A DNA stretch of 16,134 bases from an uncultured Collinsella sp. (GTDB taxonomy: Bacteria; Actinomycetota; Coriobacteriia; Coriobacteriales; Coriobacteriaceae): positions 1 to 16,134 of the forward strand of contig CAKUGF010000029.1 of NCBI GenBank assembly GCA_934654585.1, given 5' to 3'. A model generated the notes under the pieces. It was not told the DNA's origin and did no database searches. It worked only from the letters and a program-made list of their open reading frames with translations. This document shows positions 1-5,642 of the stretch, one piece after another. Position 1 is the first letter of the stretch. Each line of letters opens with the position of its first letter. The position numbers and the translations under genes are program-made.

Positions 1-26
1 CAGGGGTTCGATCCCCCTCGTCTCCA
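1..26 (+). tRNA. tRNA-Ala, 3' part only (cut by window start)
   Basis: The first 26 bases are identical to the 3' end of the complete tRNA-Ala(GGC) at 853-925: last base of the variable loop, T stem and loop (AGGGG TTCGATC CCCCT), acceptor 3' strand (CGTCTCC) and discriminator A. The 5' part lies outside the window, so it is not known whether this is a full second gene or a fragment left by recombination. It is followed by CC then C, so the final A of CCA is not encoded. A rho-independent terminator follows directly, as for the complete copy. Confidence 0.8.
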
Positions 27-41
27 CCCGAGCATTGAATG

Positions 42-70
42 AGGCTCCAACGCAAGTTGGGGCCTTTTTT
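42..70 (+). terminator. Rho-independent terminator of the upstream tRNA-Ala
   Basis: A 10-bp stem (AGGCTCCAAC at 42-51 with GTTGGGGCCT at 56-65, one G-T pair) is closed by a GCAA tetraloop and followed by a T tract ending at 70. It starts 15 bases after the tRNA discriminator base. Confidence 0.9.
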
Positions 71-202
71 CATATCAATCGCCCTGCTTTTTATCTTTGC
101 TTAGCGGCTGTTTGAAGTAAAGCCATTCCTAAATTGCAAAAATGAATGAAATCAATGCCCCACGCCCTTGCAGGCCACAATAAGGTATCAACGCAATGTA
201 AA

Positions 203-227
203 GAGGCCAGACGTGTTGCCCGGCCTC
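203..227 (-). terminator. Possible terminator of the CAU tRNA
   Basis: On the - strand, GAGGCC and GGCCTC (227-222 and 208-203) form a 6-bp stem about 10 bases after the tRNA 3' end. The following minus-strand bases are TTTACATT, so the T tract is short and interrupted. Position fits a terminator, but strength looks modest. Confidence 0.4.
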
Positions 228-236
228 GAAATACTC

Positions 237-312
237 TGGTGGGCCCTCCGGGATTCGAACCCAGAACCCAGGGATTATGAGTCCCCTGCGCTAACCGTTG
301 CGCCAAGAGCCC
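237..312 (-). tRNA. tRNA with CAU anticodon (tRNA-Ile2 or elongator tRNA-Met)
   Basis: Reading the - strand from 312, all tRNA parts are present: acceptor GGGCTCT with AGGGCCC, D stem GCGC/GCGC, anticodon stem GGGGA/TCCCT around loop CTCATAA, variable loop GGGTT, T arm CTGGG TTCGAAT CCCGG, discriminator A, and an encoded CCA at 239-237. The anticodon is CAT. This reads AUG if unmodified, or AUA if C34 is converted to lysidine by TilS. The C4-G69 pair and G-C rich acceptor resemble isoleucine-2 tRNAs more than elongator Met, but I cannot settle this by eye. It is convergent to the partial tRNA-Ala at 1-26. Confidence 0.92.
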
Positions 313-548
313 TTATATACGGTGAACACAATTTTTAACTACGGCAATCCAGCTCTAATTGCTTCACTTCACGTCGTGAAATACTACCATGGGCGAGCAA
401 GTCGCACAACGCACGATCAAATCCAATACTAAACAACGGTTATTCTCGGCACCTCGCAGATAAGTCGCGCAATAGGGATAATTTGGCCGTTATTCCAAAG
501 CTCTTATTCATTTGCGAGTGAAATCAGCCTGGTGCCATTTAAAACTAT

Positions 549-684
549 GCCGGTTTACTACGACAGATCGACATCCCTCGAGCACACCGCATTTACGGTT
601 TGCAAAACCGCAGGTAGGGCGCTTGCCACATCGGCGAAAGCGGGGGCGTGGTCGGCAGTTCCGGAATCATCGTAGTAAACCGGC
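549..684. repeat. 136-bp segment with perfect 15-bp terminal inverted repeats (MITE-like or structured RNA)
   Basis: GCCGGTTTACTACGA at 549-563 is the exact reverse complement of 670-684. Pairing stops at once on both sides (t548/c685 and c564/a669 do not pair). The interior, about 106 bp, has a small hairpin CGGTTT-GCA-AAACCG at 596-610 and no coding potential. No target-site duplication is visible at the borders. The structure fits a miniature inverted-repeat element, or a transcribed stem-loop. Copy number elsewhere in the genome cannot be judged here. Confidence 0.6.
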
Positions 685-768
685 CCCCTTTTGGGACGAG
701 GGGTCAGGGCGGTTCGCGGTCGGACCCGATAATGGGACCGGCGGCTCGGGGGAGGCCCGATGGCACGG

Positions 769-789
769 GGCGGCGGCCATGCCGCCGCC
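769..789 (+). terminator. Strong G+C hairpin, possible terminator
   Basis: GGCGGCGGC (769-777) pairs perfectly with GCCGCCGCC (781-789) around a CAT loop. The sequence continues GAAAGTTTTT, so a T5 run begins five bases after the stem. That offset is larger than in good intrinsic terminators and no + strand gene is visible upstream, so its role is uncertain. It sits 22 bases before the tRNA-Ala -35 box and could insulate that promoter from upstream transcription. Confidence 0.35.
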
Positions 790-811
790 GAAAGTTTTTC
801 CAAAATTGTCC

Positions 812-840
812 TTGCATCGCCGTCCGAGTTCCCGTATAGT
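812..840 (+). promoter_or_regulatory. Sigma-70-type promoter of tRNA-Ala
   Basis: A -35 box TTGCAT (812-817) and a -10 box TATAGT (835-840) are separated by exactly 17 bp. The expected transcription start, about 846-848, leaves only a few bases of leader before the tRNA 5' end at 853. It may also drive the downstream ABC-F gene by read-through, since no separate promoter is evident there. Confidence 0.8.
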
Positions 841-852
841 ACTTCTTCGCAC

Positions 853-925
853 GGGGGCGTAGCTCAGCTGGGAGAGCGCTTGACTGGCAGTCAAGAGGTC
901 AGGGGTTCGATCCCCCTCGTCTCCA
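853..925 (+). tRNA. tRNA-Ala (anticodon GGC)
   Basis: A complete 73-base cloverleaf: acceptor GGGGGCG/CGTCTCC, D stem GCTC/GAGC, anticodon stem CTTGA/TCAAG around CTGGCAG, T arm AGGGG TTCGATC CCCCT, discriminator A. The anticodon GGC reads GCC and GCU, and GCC is a very frequent alanine codon in the genes of this window. The G3-U70 wobble pair, the main alanine identity element for AlaRS, is present. The following bases are CCC, so the 3' CCA must be completed by the CCA-adding enzyme, unlike the tRNA at 237-312, which encodes CCA. Confidence 0.97.
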
Positions 926-974
926 CCCGAGCATTGAATGAGGCTCCAACGCAAGTTGGGGCCTTTTTTCATAT
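900..974 (+). repeat. Exact 75-bp direct repeat, copy 2
   Basis: Identical to 1-75. It contains the last 26 bases of tRNA-Ala(GGC), the spacer and the terminator. The copies part right after the CATAT that follows the T tract. Confidence 0.95.
941..969 (+). terminator. Rho-independent terminator of tRNA-Ala, possible attenuator for the next gene
   Basis: Same 10-bp stem, GCAA loop and T tract as at 42-70. The start codon of the ABC-F gene is only 31 bases downstream, leaving little space for another promoter, so read-through of this hairpin may set that gene's expression. Confidence 0.9.
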
Positions 975-1000
975 AGGCACACAAGGTCAAAGGCGGCACC

Positions 1001-3028
1001 ATGATCCTCCTGGTCGACAAGATCGAAAAAAGCTTCGGCGCGCGCGTCCTCTTTAGCGGCGCGTCCTTCCAGATCAACCCCGGCGAGCGCTTCGCGCTCG
1101 TAGGCCCCAACGGCGCCGGCAAAACCACCATGCTCAAGATCATCATGGGCATCGACAGCCCAGACGCCGGCCAGGTCCAGTACGCCAAGGACTGCCAGGT
1201 AGGCTACCTAGAGCAGGAAACTAATCTGGAGCAAAAGGACACCACCATCCTTGCCGAGGTCATGGCCGCCGCCAAGGAAATCCGTCGCATGGGCGAGCGC
1301 GCCAACGAGCTGCAGGCCCAGATCACCGAGCTCTCCGAGCAGGGCAAGGACGTCGACGCCCTCCTCAACGAGTACGGCCAGGTTCAGGACCGCTTTGAGC
1401 ACCTGGGCGGCTACGAGCTCGAGAGCAACGCACGCAAGATCCTGTCCGGCCTGGGCTTTAAGGTCACCGACTTTGAGCGCCCGTGCTCCGAGTTCTCGGG
1501 CGGCTGGCAGATGCGCATCGCGCTGGCTAAGCTCTTCCTGCGCCATCCCGACCTGCTGCTCCTAGACGAGCCGACCAACCACCTTGACCTCGAGAGCGTC
1601 CAGTGGCTGCGCGGCTTTATCGCCAGCTACGACGGCGCCGTCCTCATCGTCAGCCACGACCGCGCCTTCATGGACGCCTGCGTCGACCACGTCGCCGCGC
1701 TCGAGAACCGCCGCGTGACCACCTACACCGGCAACTACAGCAGCTACCTCAAGCAGCGCGAGGACAACCTGGAGCAGATGCGTGCCAAGCGCGCCGCCCA
1801 GGAGCGCGACATTGCCCATATGCAGGTCTTTGTCGACAAATTCCGCTACAAGCCCACCAAGGCCGCCCAGGCCCAGGAGCGCATCCGCAAGATCGAGCAG
1901 ATCAAAAAGGAGCTCGTCATCCTGCCCGAGGGCCACAAGCACATCGACTTTAAGTTCCCCGACCCGCCGCGCTCCGGCGACATGGTCGTGGGGCTTGAGG
2001 GCGTGTCCAAGTCCTACGGCGACAAGCACATCTACAGCGACATCGACCTTAAGCTCTATCGCGGCGAGCACGTGGCGCTCGTCGGCCCCAACGGTGCCGG
2101 CAAGTCCACCCTCATGAAGATCATCGCCGGCCTGGAGCCGCCCACCACCGGTACCCGCGACCTGGGTACCAACGTAGGTGTGGCCTACTACGCCCAGCAC
2201 GCGCTCGAGGGCATGACCGAGTCCAACACCGTCCTGCAAGAGATCGACACCGTCACTCCCAAGTGGACCGTGCCGCAGCAGCGCAGTCTGCTGGGCGCCT
2301 TCCTGTTTAGCGACAACGATGCAATCGAAAAGCAGGTTCGCGTCCTCTCCGGCGGCGAGAAGGCGCGTCTCGCGCTCGCCAAGATGCTCGTGGCCCCCGA
2401 GGCGCTCCTGTGCCTGGACGAGCCCACCAACCACCTGGACATCGACTCGGTGGACATGCTCGAGAACGCCCTGCAAAACTTCCCCGGCACCATCGTGCTG
2501 ATCAGCCACGATGAGCACCTGGTGCGCGCTGTGGCCAACCGCGTGATCGACATCCGCGACGGCAAGGTCACGGTCTACGACGGCGACTACGACTACTACC
2601 TCTACAAGCGCGAGGACCTTGCAGCCCGCGCCGCCGCCGAGGCGGCAGGGGAGAGCACGCCGGTCGCAGCCAAGAACGCCAGCGCCGCTCAGCCCAGCAC
2701 CCCCGCCGCGGCACCCAAGCCGGCCGAGGGCAAAAAGACCAAGGAGCAAAAGCGCGCCGAGGCTCAGGCCCGCGCCGCCCTCAACAAAAAGCTCAAGGGC
2801 GTGCGCAACCAGCTCAAGAAGATCGAGGCCGAGCTCGACAAGAAGCGCGCCCGCTATGACGAGCTTATGGAATTGATGGCAAGCGAAGAGCTTTATGCCG
2901 ATCAGGATAAGTTCAACGCCGCGCTGGGGGAATATAACGGCCTTAAGCAAGAGCTGCCCAAGCTTGAGGACGAATGGCTCGAGCTTTCCACCCAGATCGA
3001 GGAGGAGACCGCGCGTGAACTCTCGTAA
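1001..3028 (+). CDS. ABC-F family ATPase (Uup/YdiF-like), ribosome-associated
   Basis: This 675-residue protein has two ATP-binding cassettes in one chain and no membrane segment, the hallmark of ABC-F proteins, which bind the ribosomal E site and act on the peptidyl-tRNA. Cassette 1 has Walker A GPNGAGKT (35-42), signature FSGGWQ (165-170) and Walker B/DEPTNHLD (189-196). Cassette 2 has GPNGAGKST (362-370), LSGGEK (from 449) and DEPTNHLD (473-480). The inter-domain linker (about 235-320) is long, charged and helical, as expected of the tRNA-contacting arm. The tail (about 545-675) is an Ala/Pro/Lys-rich stretch followed by a predicted coiled coil, as in Uup and YdiF. AAAGG at 989-993, seven bases before ATG, supports the start. 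Nothing marks it as an antibiotic-resistance type; a housekeeping translation factor is more likely. The exact subfamily is unresolved. Confidence 0.93.
   Translation: MILLVDKIEKSFGARVLFSGASFQINPGERFALVGPNGAGKTTMLKIIMGIDSPDAGQVQYAKDCQVGYLEQETNLEQKDTTILAEVMAAAKEIRRMGERANELQAQITELSEQGKDVDALLNEYGQVQDRFEHLGGYELESNARKILSGLGFKVTDFERPCSEFSGGWQMRIALAKLFLRHPDLLLLDEPTNHLDLESVQWLRGFIASYDGAVLIVSHDRAFMDACVDHVAALENRRVTTYTGNYSSYLKQREDNLEQMRAKRAAQERDIAHMQVFVDKFRYKPTKAAQAQERIRKIEQIKKELVILPEGHKHIDFKFPDPPRSGDMVVGLEGVSKSYGDKHIYSDIDLKLYRGEHVALVGPNGAGKSTLMKIIAGLEPPTTGTRDLGTNVGVAYYAQHALEGMTESNTVLQEIDTVTPKWTVPQQRSLLGAFLFSDNDAIEKQVRVLSGGEKARLALAKMLVAPEALLCLDEPTNHLDIDSVDMLENALQNFPGTIVLISHDEHLVRAVANRVIDIRDGKVTVYDGDYDYYLYKREDLAARAAAEAAGESTPVAAKNASAAQPSTPAAAPKPAEGKKTKEQKRAEAQARAALNKKLKGVRNQLKKIEAELDKKRARYDELMELMASEELYADQDKFNAALGEYNGLKQELPKLEDEWLELSTQIEEETARELS
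3001..3007 (+). promoter_or_regulatory. Ribosome binding site that sets the GTG start of the next gene
   Basis: GGAGGAG lies inside the last codons of the ABC-F gene, about eight bases before GTG at 3015. The next in-frame ATG (3045) has no comparable site, so the GTG start is preferred. Confidence 0.65.
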
Positions 3029-3311
3029 GGCCGCTGCCGTGGCGATGAGCATCATCGCCATTGCCTGCCGCATCTGCGGCATCTTTATGAGCGCGATGAC
3101 CGTGCTGCTGTGCTTTAGCGGCCTCACCGCCAAGCTGCAGATCGTCGGTTTTGTCGTCGAGCTCTCTCGCGCGCTGCCGAGCGCCATCGCCGGCTACGGT
3201 GTTATCACGTCGCCCTTTGGCGGCGTGTTCCGCCTGGATTACGCCATCGTTGCCGTCATCCTGTTCGTAGCCGACTACCTGCTTACGCGCGCCTCGCGCC
3301 GCGTCCGCTAG
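3015..3311 (+). CDS. Small membrane protein of unknown function (98 aa)
   Basis: I do not recognise a family. The frame starts with GTG at 3015, 14 bases inside the preceding gene, and ends at the TAG at 3309-3311. The product starts with a short basic stretch (MNSRKAAA), then a hydrophobic helix (about 10-36, with two Cys near CRICG), a mixed central part, a second hydrophobic helix (about 76-92) and a basic tail (RASRRVR). Two transmembrane segments are likely. The overlap suggests translational coupling to the ABC-F gene. The metalloprotease gene follows after nine bases, so a link with membrane proteolysis is possible but only guessed from position. ATG at 3045 would give an 88-residue version that cuts into the first helix. 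Confidence 0.7.
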   Translation: MNSRKAAAVAMSIIAIACRICGIFMSAMTVLLCFSGLTAKLQIVGFVVELSRALPSAIAGYGVITSPFGGVFRLDYAIVAVILFVADYLLTRASRRVR

Positions 3312-3320
3312 GGGAGCGCC

Positions 3321-4004
3321 ATGTCCAGCAGTTACTTCATGAACCTGCTCGCCAGCGCCGTCGCCGTTATCGTGGGTATCGTCATCCATGAGAGCGCGCA
3401 TGCCGCCGCTGCCTGGGCGCTCGGCGACAAGACGGCTCGTTCGCGCGGCCGCGTCTCGCTCAACCCGCTCAACCACATCGACCCGTTTGGCACCATCATC
3501 CTGCCACTGCTCATGCTCGCTGCCGGCGGCCCGGTGTTCGCCTTCGCCAAGCCGGTGCCCGTCTACCTCAACAACCTCAAGCATCCCAAGCGCGACGAGG
3601 TCCTGGTGAGCGCAGCCGGCCCCGCATCGAACATCGCGCTGGCATGCCTGGCCGCGGCCCTCATGCACCTGACCTATGGCAACCTTTACGCCAGCATGTC
3701 CTTTGCCGTGGCGTCGCAAATCATGAACTTCGGCGCCACCTTTATCGTGGTCAACCTGTCGCTCGCGTTCTTTAACCTCATCCCGATCCCGCCGCTCGAC
3801 GGCTCGTCGATCATCGTCCCGTTCCTCAAAGGCAAGGCGCTCGCCAATTACTACCGCTTGCAGCAATACGCCATGCCGATCCTCATCATCGTGCTGTACC
3901 TGCTGCCCATGTGGACCGGCATCGACATGATCGGGCGCTATTTCGACGTTACCGTGTATCCGCTGGCCTCACAGCTGCTCAACTTCGCAATCGCCGGCAT
4001 CTAA
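3321..4004 (+). CDS. Site-2-protease-like membrane zinc metalloprotease (peptidase M50 family, YwhC-like)
   Basis: The 227-residue product is a multi-pass membrane protein with the zinc motif HESAH (H23, E24, H27) in the first hydrophobic helix and the distal metal-ligand motif PPLDG (D160) in another, the classic M50 pair. NPLNHIDPFG and FAKPVPV, found in compact bacterial S2P relatives, are also present. There is no PDZ domain, unlike RseP, so it belongs to the small YwhC-type group whose substrates are mostly unknown. It would cleave within the membrane. GGGGAG at 3311-3316, four bases before ATG, supports the start. It lies between the small membrane protein and scpA; this proximity does not identify a substrate. 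Confidence 0.9.
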   Translation: MSSSYFMNLLASAVAVIVGIVIHESAHAAAAWALGDKTARSRGRVSLNPLNHIDPFGTIILPLLMLAAGGPVFAFAKPVPVYLNNLKHPKRDEVLVSAAGPASNIALACLAAALMHLTYGNLYASMSFAVASQIMNFGATFIVVNLSLAFFNLIPIPPLDGSSIIVPFLKGKALANYYRLQQYAMPILIIVLYLLPMWTGIDMIGRYFDVTVYPLASQLLNFAIAGI

Positions 4005-4019
4005 GGTAAACTTACAGGT

Positions 4020-4070
4020 CGACCGTGCAAAACGGTCGCAAGATGTACCCAAACCGCGCCGCGAAGGCGC
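4020..4070 (+). promoter_or_regulatory. Two adjacent hairpins in the scpA leader
   Basis: In the 84-base gap before scpA, CGACCGT-GCAAA-ACGGTCG (4020-4038) and GCGCC-GCGAA-GGCGC (4056-4070) can each fold into a short stem-loop. No T tract follows either, so they are not intrinsic terminators. They may be an mRNA processing or stability element, or chance in G+C-rich DNA. Confidence 0.35.
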
Positions 4071-4088
4071 CGTCAAAGGAGGTCGAAG

Positions 4089-4901
4089 ATGTCGTATCGC
4101 GTGTCGACGCAGGTCTACAGCGGACCGTTCGACCTGCTGCTGCAGCTGGTAACCCGCCAAAAAGTAGATATCGGCGCCATCTCGATCAGCGAGGTGGCAG
4201 AGCAATACCTTGCCGAGGCCGAGCGCATCGAGGCGCTTGACCTGGACGTGGCGAGCGACTTTTTGCTGGTCGCGGCAACTCTTTTGGATATCAAGGCCGC
4301 CTCGCTGGTGCCCCAGGAAGCCCCGCGCAAAGCCGATGACGACGATGACGAGTTCGACGAGGACCTCGAGGAGCTGAGTGCGCTCGACGGCGACGCCCTG
4401 CGCGAGGTCCTGATCCAGCGTCTGATCGCCTACAAGCAGTTTAAGGGCGCGGCGGCAGCCCTCGGCGCCCGCATGCAGGCCGAAAGCCGCATGCACCCGC
4501 GCGTAGCCGGCCCCGATCCCGAGTTCCTGGGCCTTATGCCCGACTACCTGGCTGGCATCACCCTGCGCGGCCTGGCTGTCATCTGCGCCGACTTGGACGG
4601 CAAGCGCCAGACCTTTCTGCTGGAGGCCGAGCACGTGGCGCCGCATCGCGTGCCGCTCGACCTGACGGTTGCCTCGGTCGACCGCTTTACCATGGCGCAT
4701 CAAACCTGCACCTTCCGCGAGCTGCTGGACGGCGACGCCACCACCGAGCAGCTCGTCGTCACCTTCCTGGCCATGCTGGAGCTCGCCAAGCGCGGCTCGC
4801 TCACGCTGAGCCAGGACGAGATCTTCGGAACCATTCAGATCAACCGCGTCGAGGGCGCCGAGGCCTACGTGCCCGGCGAGGGCCCCGAGCTCACCGAATA
4901 G
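4089..4901 (+). CDS. scpA: Segregation and condensation protein A
   Basis: ScpA is the kleisin subunit that bridges the heads of the Smc dimer and binds an ScpB dimer, forming the bacterial condensin that compacts and separates new chromosomes. The N-terminus contains the family signature YSGPFDLLLQLV (from residue 9) followed by the VDIGAISISEVAEQYL helix region, which contacts the Smc neck. A very acidic linker (DDDDDEF, about 80-95) leads to the ScpB-binding middle part, and a C-terminal winged helix (about 195-265) should bind the Smc cap. At 270 residues the length is usual. The start has a near-perfect site AAAGGAGG (4075-4082), six bases before ATG. scpB follows after 12 bases. Confidence 0.95.
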   Translation: MSYRVSTQVYSGPFDLLLQLVTRQKVDIGAISISEVAEQYLAEAERIEALDLDVASDFLLVAATLLDIKAASLVPQEAPRKADDDDDEFDEDLEELSALDGDALREVLIQRLIAYKQFKGAAAALGARMQAESRMHPRVAGPDPEFLGLMPDYLAGITLRGLAVICADLDGKRQTFLLEAEHVAPHRVPLDLTVASVDRFTMAHQTCTFRELLDGDATTEQLVVTFLAMLELAKRGSLTLSQDEIFGTIQINRVEGAEAYVPGEGPELTE

Positions 4902-4913
4902 GAGCGGCCAACC

Positions 4914-5642
4914 ATGTCAAACCTTTCCACGCTGGAGGCAAACAGCCTCAAGGGCGCCCTCGAGGCGCTGTTGCTGGTTTCGAGCGACCCCGTGAGCGCG
5001 CCTGCGCTGGCAAACGCGCTCGACATTGCCCCCGGTGAATGTGCATCGTTGCTGGCCGAGCTCAAGGTTGAATACGAGGAGGCCAACCGCGGCTTTCAGC
5101 TGCGCGAGGTCGCCGGTGGCTGGCGCCTGTTTACGCACCCCGCCTACCACGATGTTGTAGAGGCCTATGTGCTGAGCTGGGACACGCAAAAGCTGTCGCA
5201 GGCCGCGCTCGAGACCCTGGCCGTGATCGCCTATCACCAGCCTGTGACGCGCGAGGTGGTCAAGGGCATCCGCGGCGTCAACTCCGACGGCGTCATCGCG
5301 TCGCTCGTGGACAAGGGCCTGGTGCGCGAGCTCGGCCGCGACCCCCAGCGCGGTCAAGCCATCATCTACGGCACGACCAACGCCTTCTTGGAGAAGTTTG
5401 GCCTGCGTTCCACCCGCGACCTGCCCGATCTGGAGCAGTTTGCCCCCGACGAGCAGTCGCGCCAGTTTATCCGCGAGCGCCTGAGCGGCCGCAGTATTCA
5501 ATCCACGCTCGAGGAGCAGGCCGAGGACCTGGACGAAGAGCGCGAACTGATCGATACCAATGTTGAGGATATTGAGGCAGTCGAGGACGAGGATATCCAG
5601 GTCAGCGACAATGCCTCGGAGGATATGCATGACGAGAACTAA
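4914..5642 (+). CDS. scpB: Segregation and condensation protein B
   Basis: ScpB dimerises and binds the middle of ScpA in the Smc-ScpAB condensin. The 242-residue protein has two winged-helix domains: the first at about 9-85, the second with the strongly conserved AYHQPVTREVVKGIRGVN stretch (about 104-121), then DKGLVRELGR and YGTTNAFLEKFGL. The last 45 or so residues are strikingly acidic (many Glu and Asp), a disordered tail common in actinobacterial ScpB. TAGGAG at 4899-4904 precedes ATG by nine bases. The end overlaps the following pseudouridine synthase gene by 14 bases, suggesting coupled translation. Confidence 0.95.
   Translation: MSNLSTLEANSLKGALEALLLVSSDPVSAPALANALDIAPGECASLLAELKVEYEEANRGFQLREVAGGWRLFTHPAYHDVVEAYVLSWDTQKLSQAALETLAVIAYHQPVTREVVKGIRGVNSDGVIASLVDKGLVRELGRDPQRGQAIIYGTTNAFLEKFGLRSTRDLPDLEQFAPDEQSRQFIRERLSGRSIQSTLEEQAEDLDEERELIDTNVEDIEAVEDEDIQVSDNASEDMHDEN
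5618..5622 (+). promoter_or_regulatory. Ribosome binding site that sets the rluB start
   Basis: GGAGG lies within the end of scpB, six bases before ATG at 5629. A later in-frame ATG (5656) has its GGGGAG directly adjacent, too close to work, and an earlier one (5560) has no site, so 5629 is preferred. Confidence 0.6.

Larger units (their letters stand above)
1..75 (+). repeat. Exact 75-bp direct repeat, copy 1 (tRNA-Ala 3' end plus terminator)
   Basis: Bases 1-75 match 900-974 without a mismatch. Identity covers the tRNA 3' end, a 15-base spacer, the terminator hairpin and its T tract, and ends sharply at position 76 (c here, a at 975). The left limit is unknown because the window starts inside the repeat. 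Identity over non-tRNA flank suggests a recent duplication or continuing recombination between copies. Confidence 0.95.
313..852. other. 540-bp stretch without a credible gene
   Basis: The left part (313-548) is visibly richer in A and T than the rest of the window. It shows no start/stop pair with a plausible ribosome site, and contains a 13-bp palindrome TTCACGtCGTGAA at 368-380. The right part is very G+C rich: a segment with 15-bp inverted repeats (549-684), several short G/C hairpins, a 9-bp perfect hairpin (769-789), then the tRNA-Ala promoter (812-840). Reading frames here are short, overlap on both strands and have no recognisable product. Confidence 0.7.

Noticed and set aside
91..306. 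71-residue - strand frame with AQGTHNPWVLGSNPGGPT
   Set aside because: It covers the CAU tRNA; the similarity to database peptides would come from the tRNA itself.
512..862. 116-residue + strand frame in the spacer
   Set aside because: Low-complexity Arg/Pro-rich translation of G+C-rich DNA, no ribosome site, and it runs through the tRNA promoter into the tRNA gene.
76..899. Integrated mobile element between the two tRNA-Ala copies
   Set aside because: No integrase, transposase or other protein gene is present, and the intact tRNA is on the wrong side for insertion between the copies. Kept only as an open question in the findings.
760..1056. 98-residue frame across tRNA-Ala with the peptide GVAQLGERLTGSQEVRGSIP
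   Set aside because: It is translation of the tRNA gene and its terminator. This peptide is a well-known false annotation from tRNA sequences.
667..1188. 173-residue - strand frame containing GDEGDRTPDLLTASQALSQL
   Set aside because: The recognisable part is the reverse complement of the tRNA-Ala gene, another common false protein, and the rest overlaps the ABC-F gene antisense.
1562..3187. 541-residue antisense frame opposite the ABC-F gene
   Set aside because: Long antisense frames are expected in G+C-rich genes. It is Leu/Val/Gly-rich without motifs, while the sense strand encodes a clear ABC-F protein. The same applies to other long - strand frames, such as 10740-11999 and 5602-6627.
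4025..4240. 71-residue frame in the scpA leader
   Set aside because: It overlaps scpA out of frame and has no ribosome site; a leader peptide is not supported.
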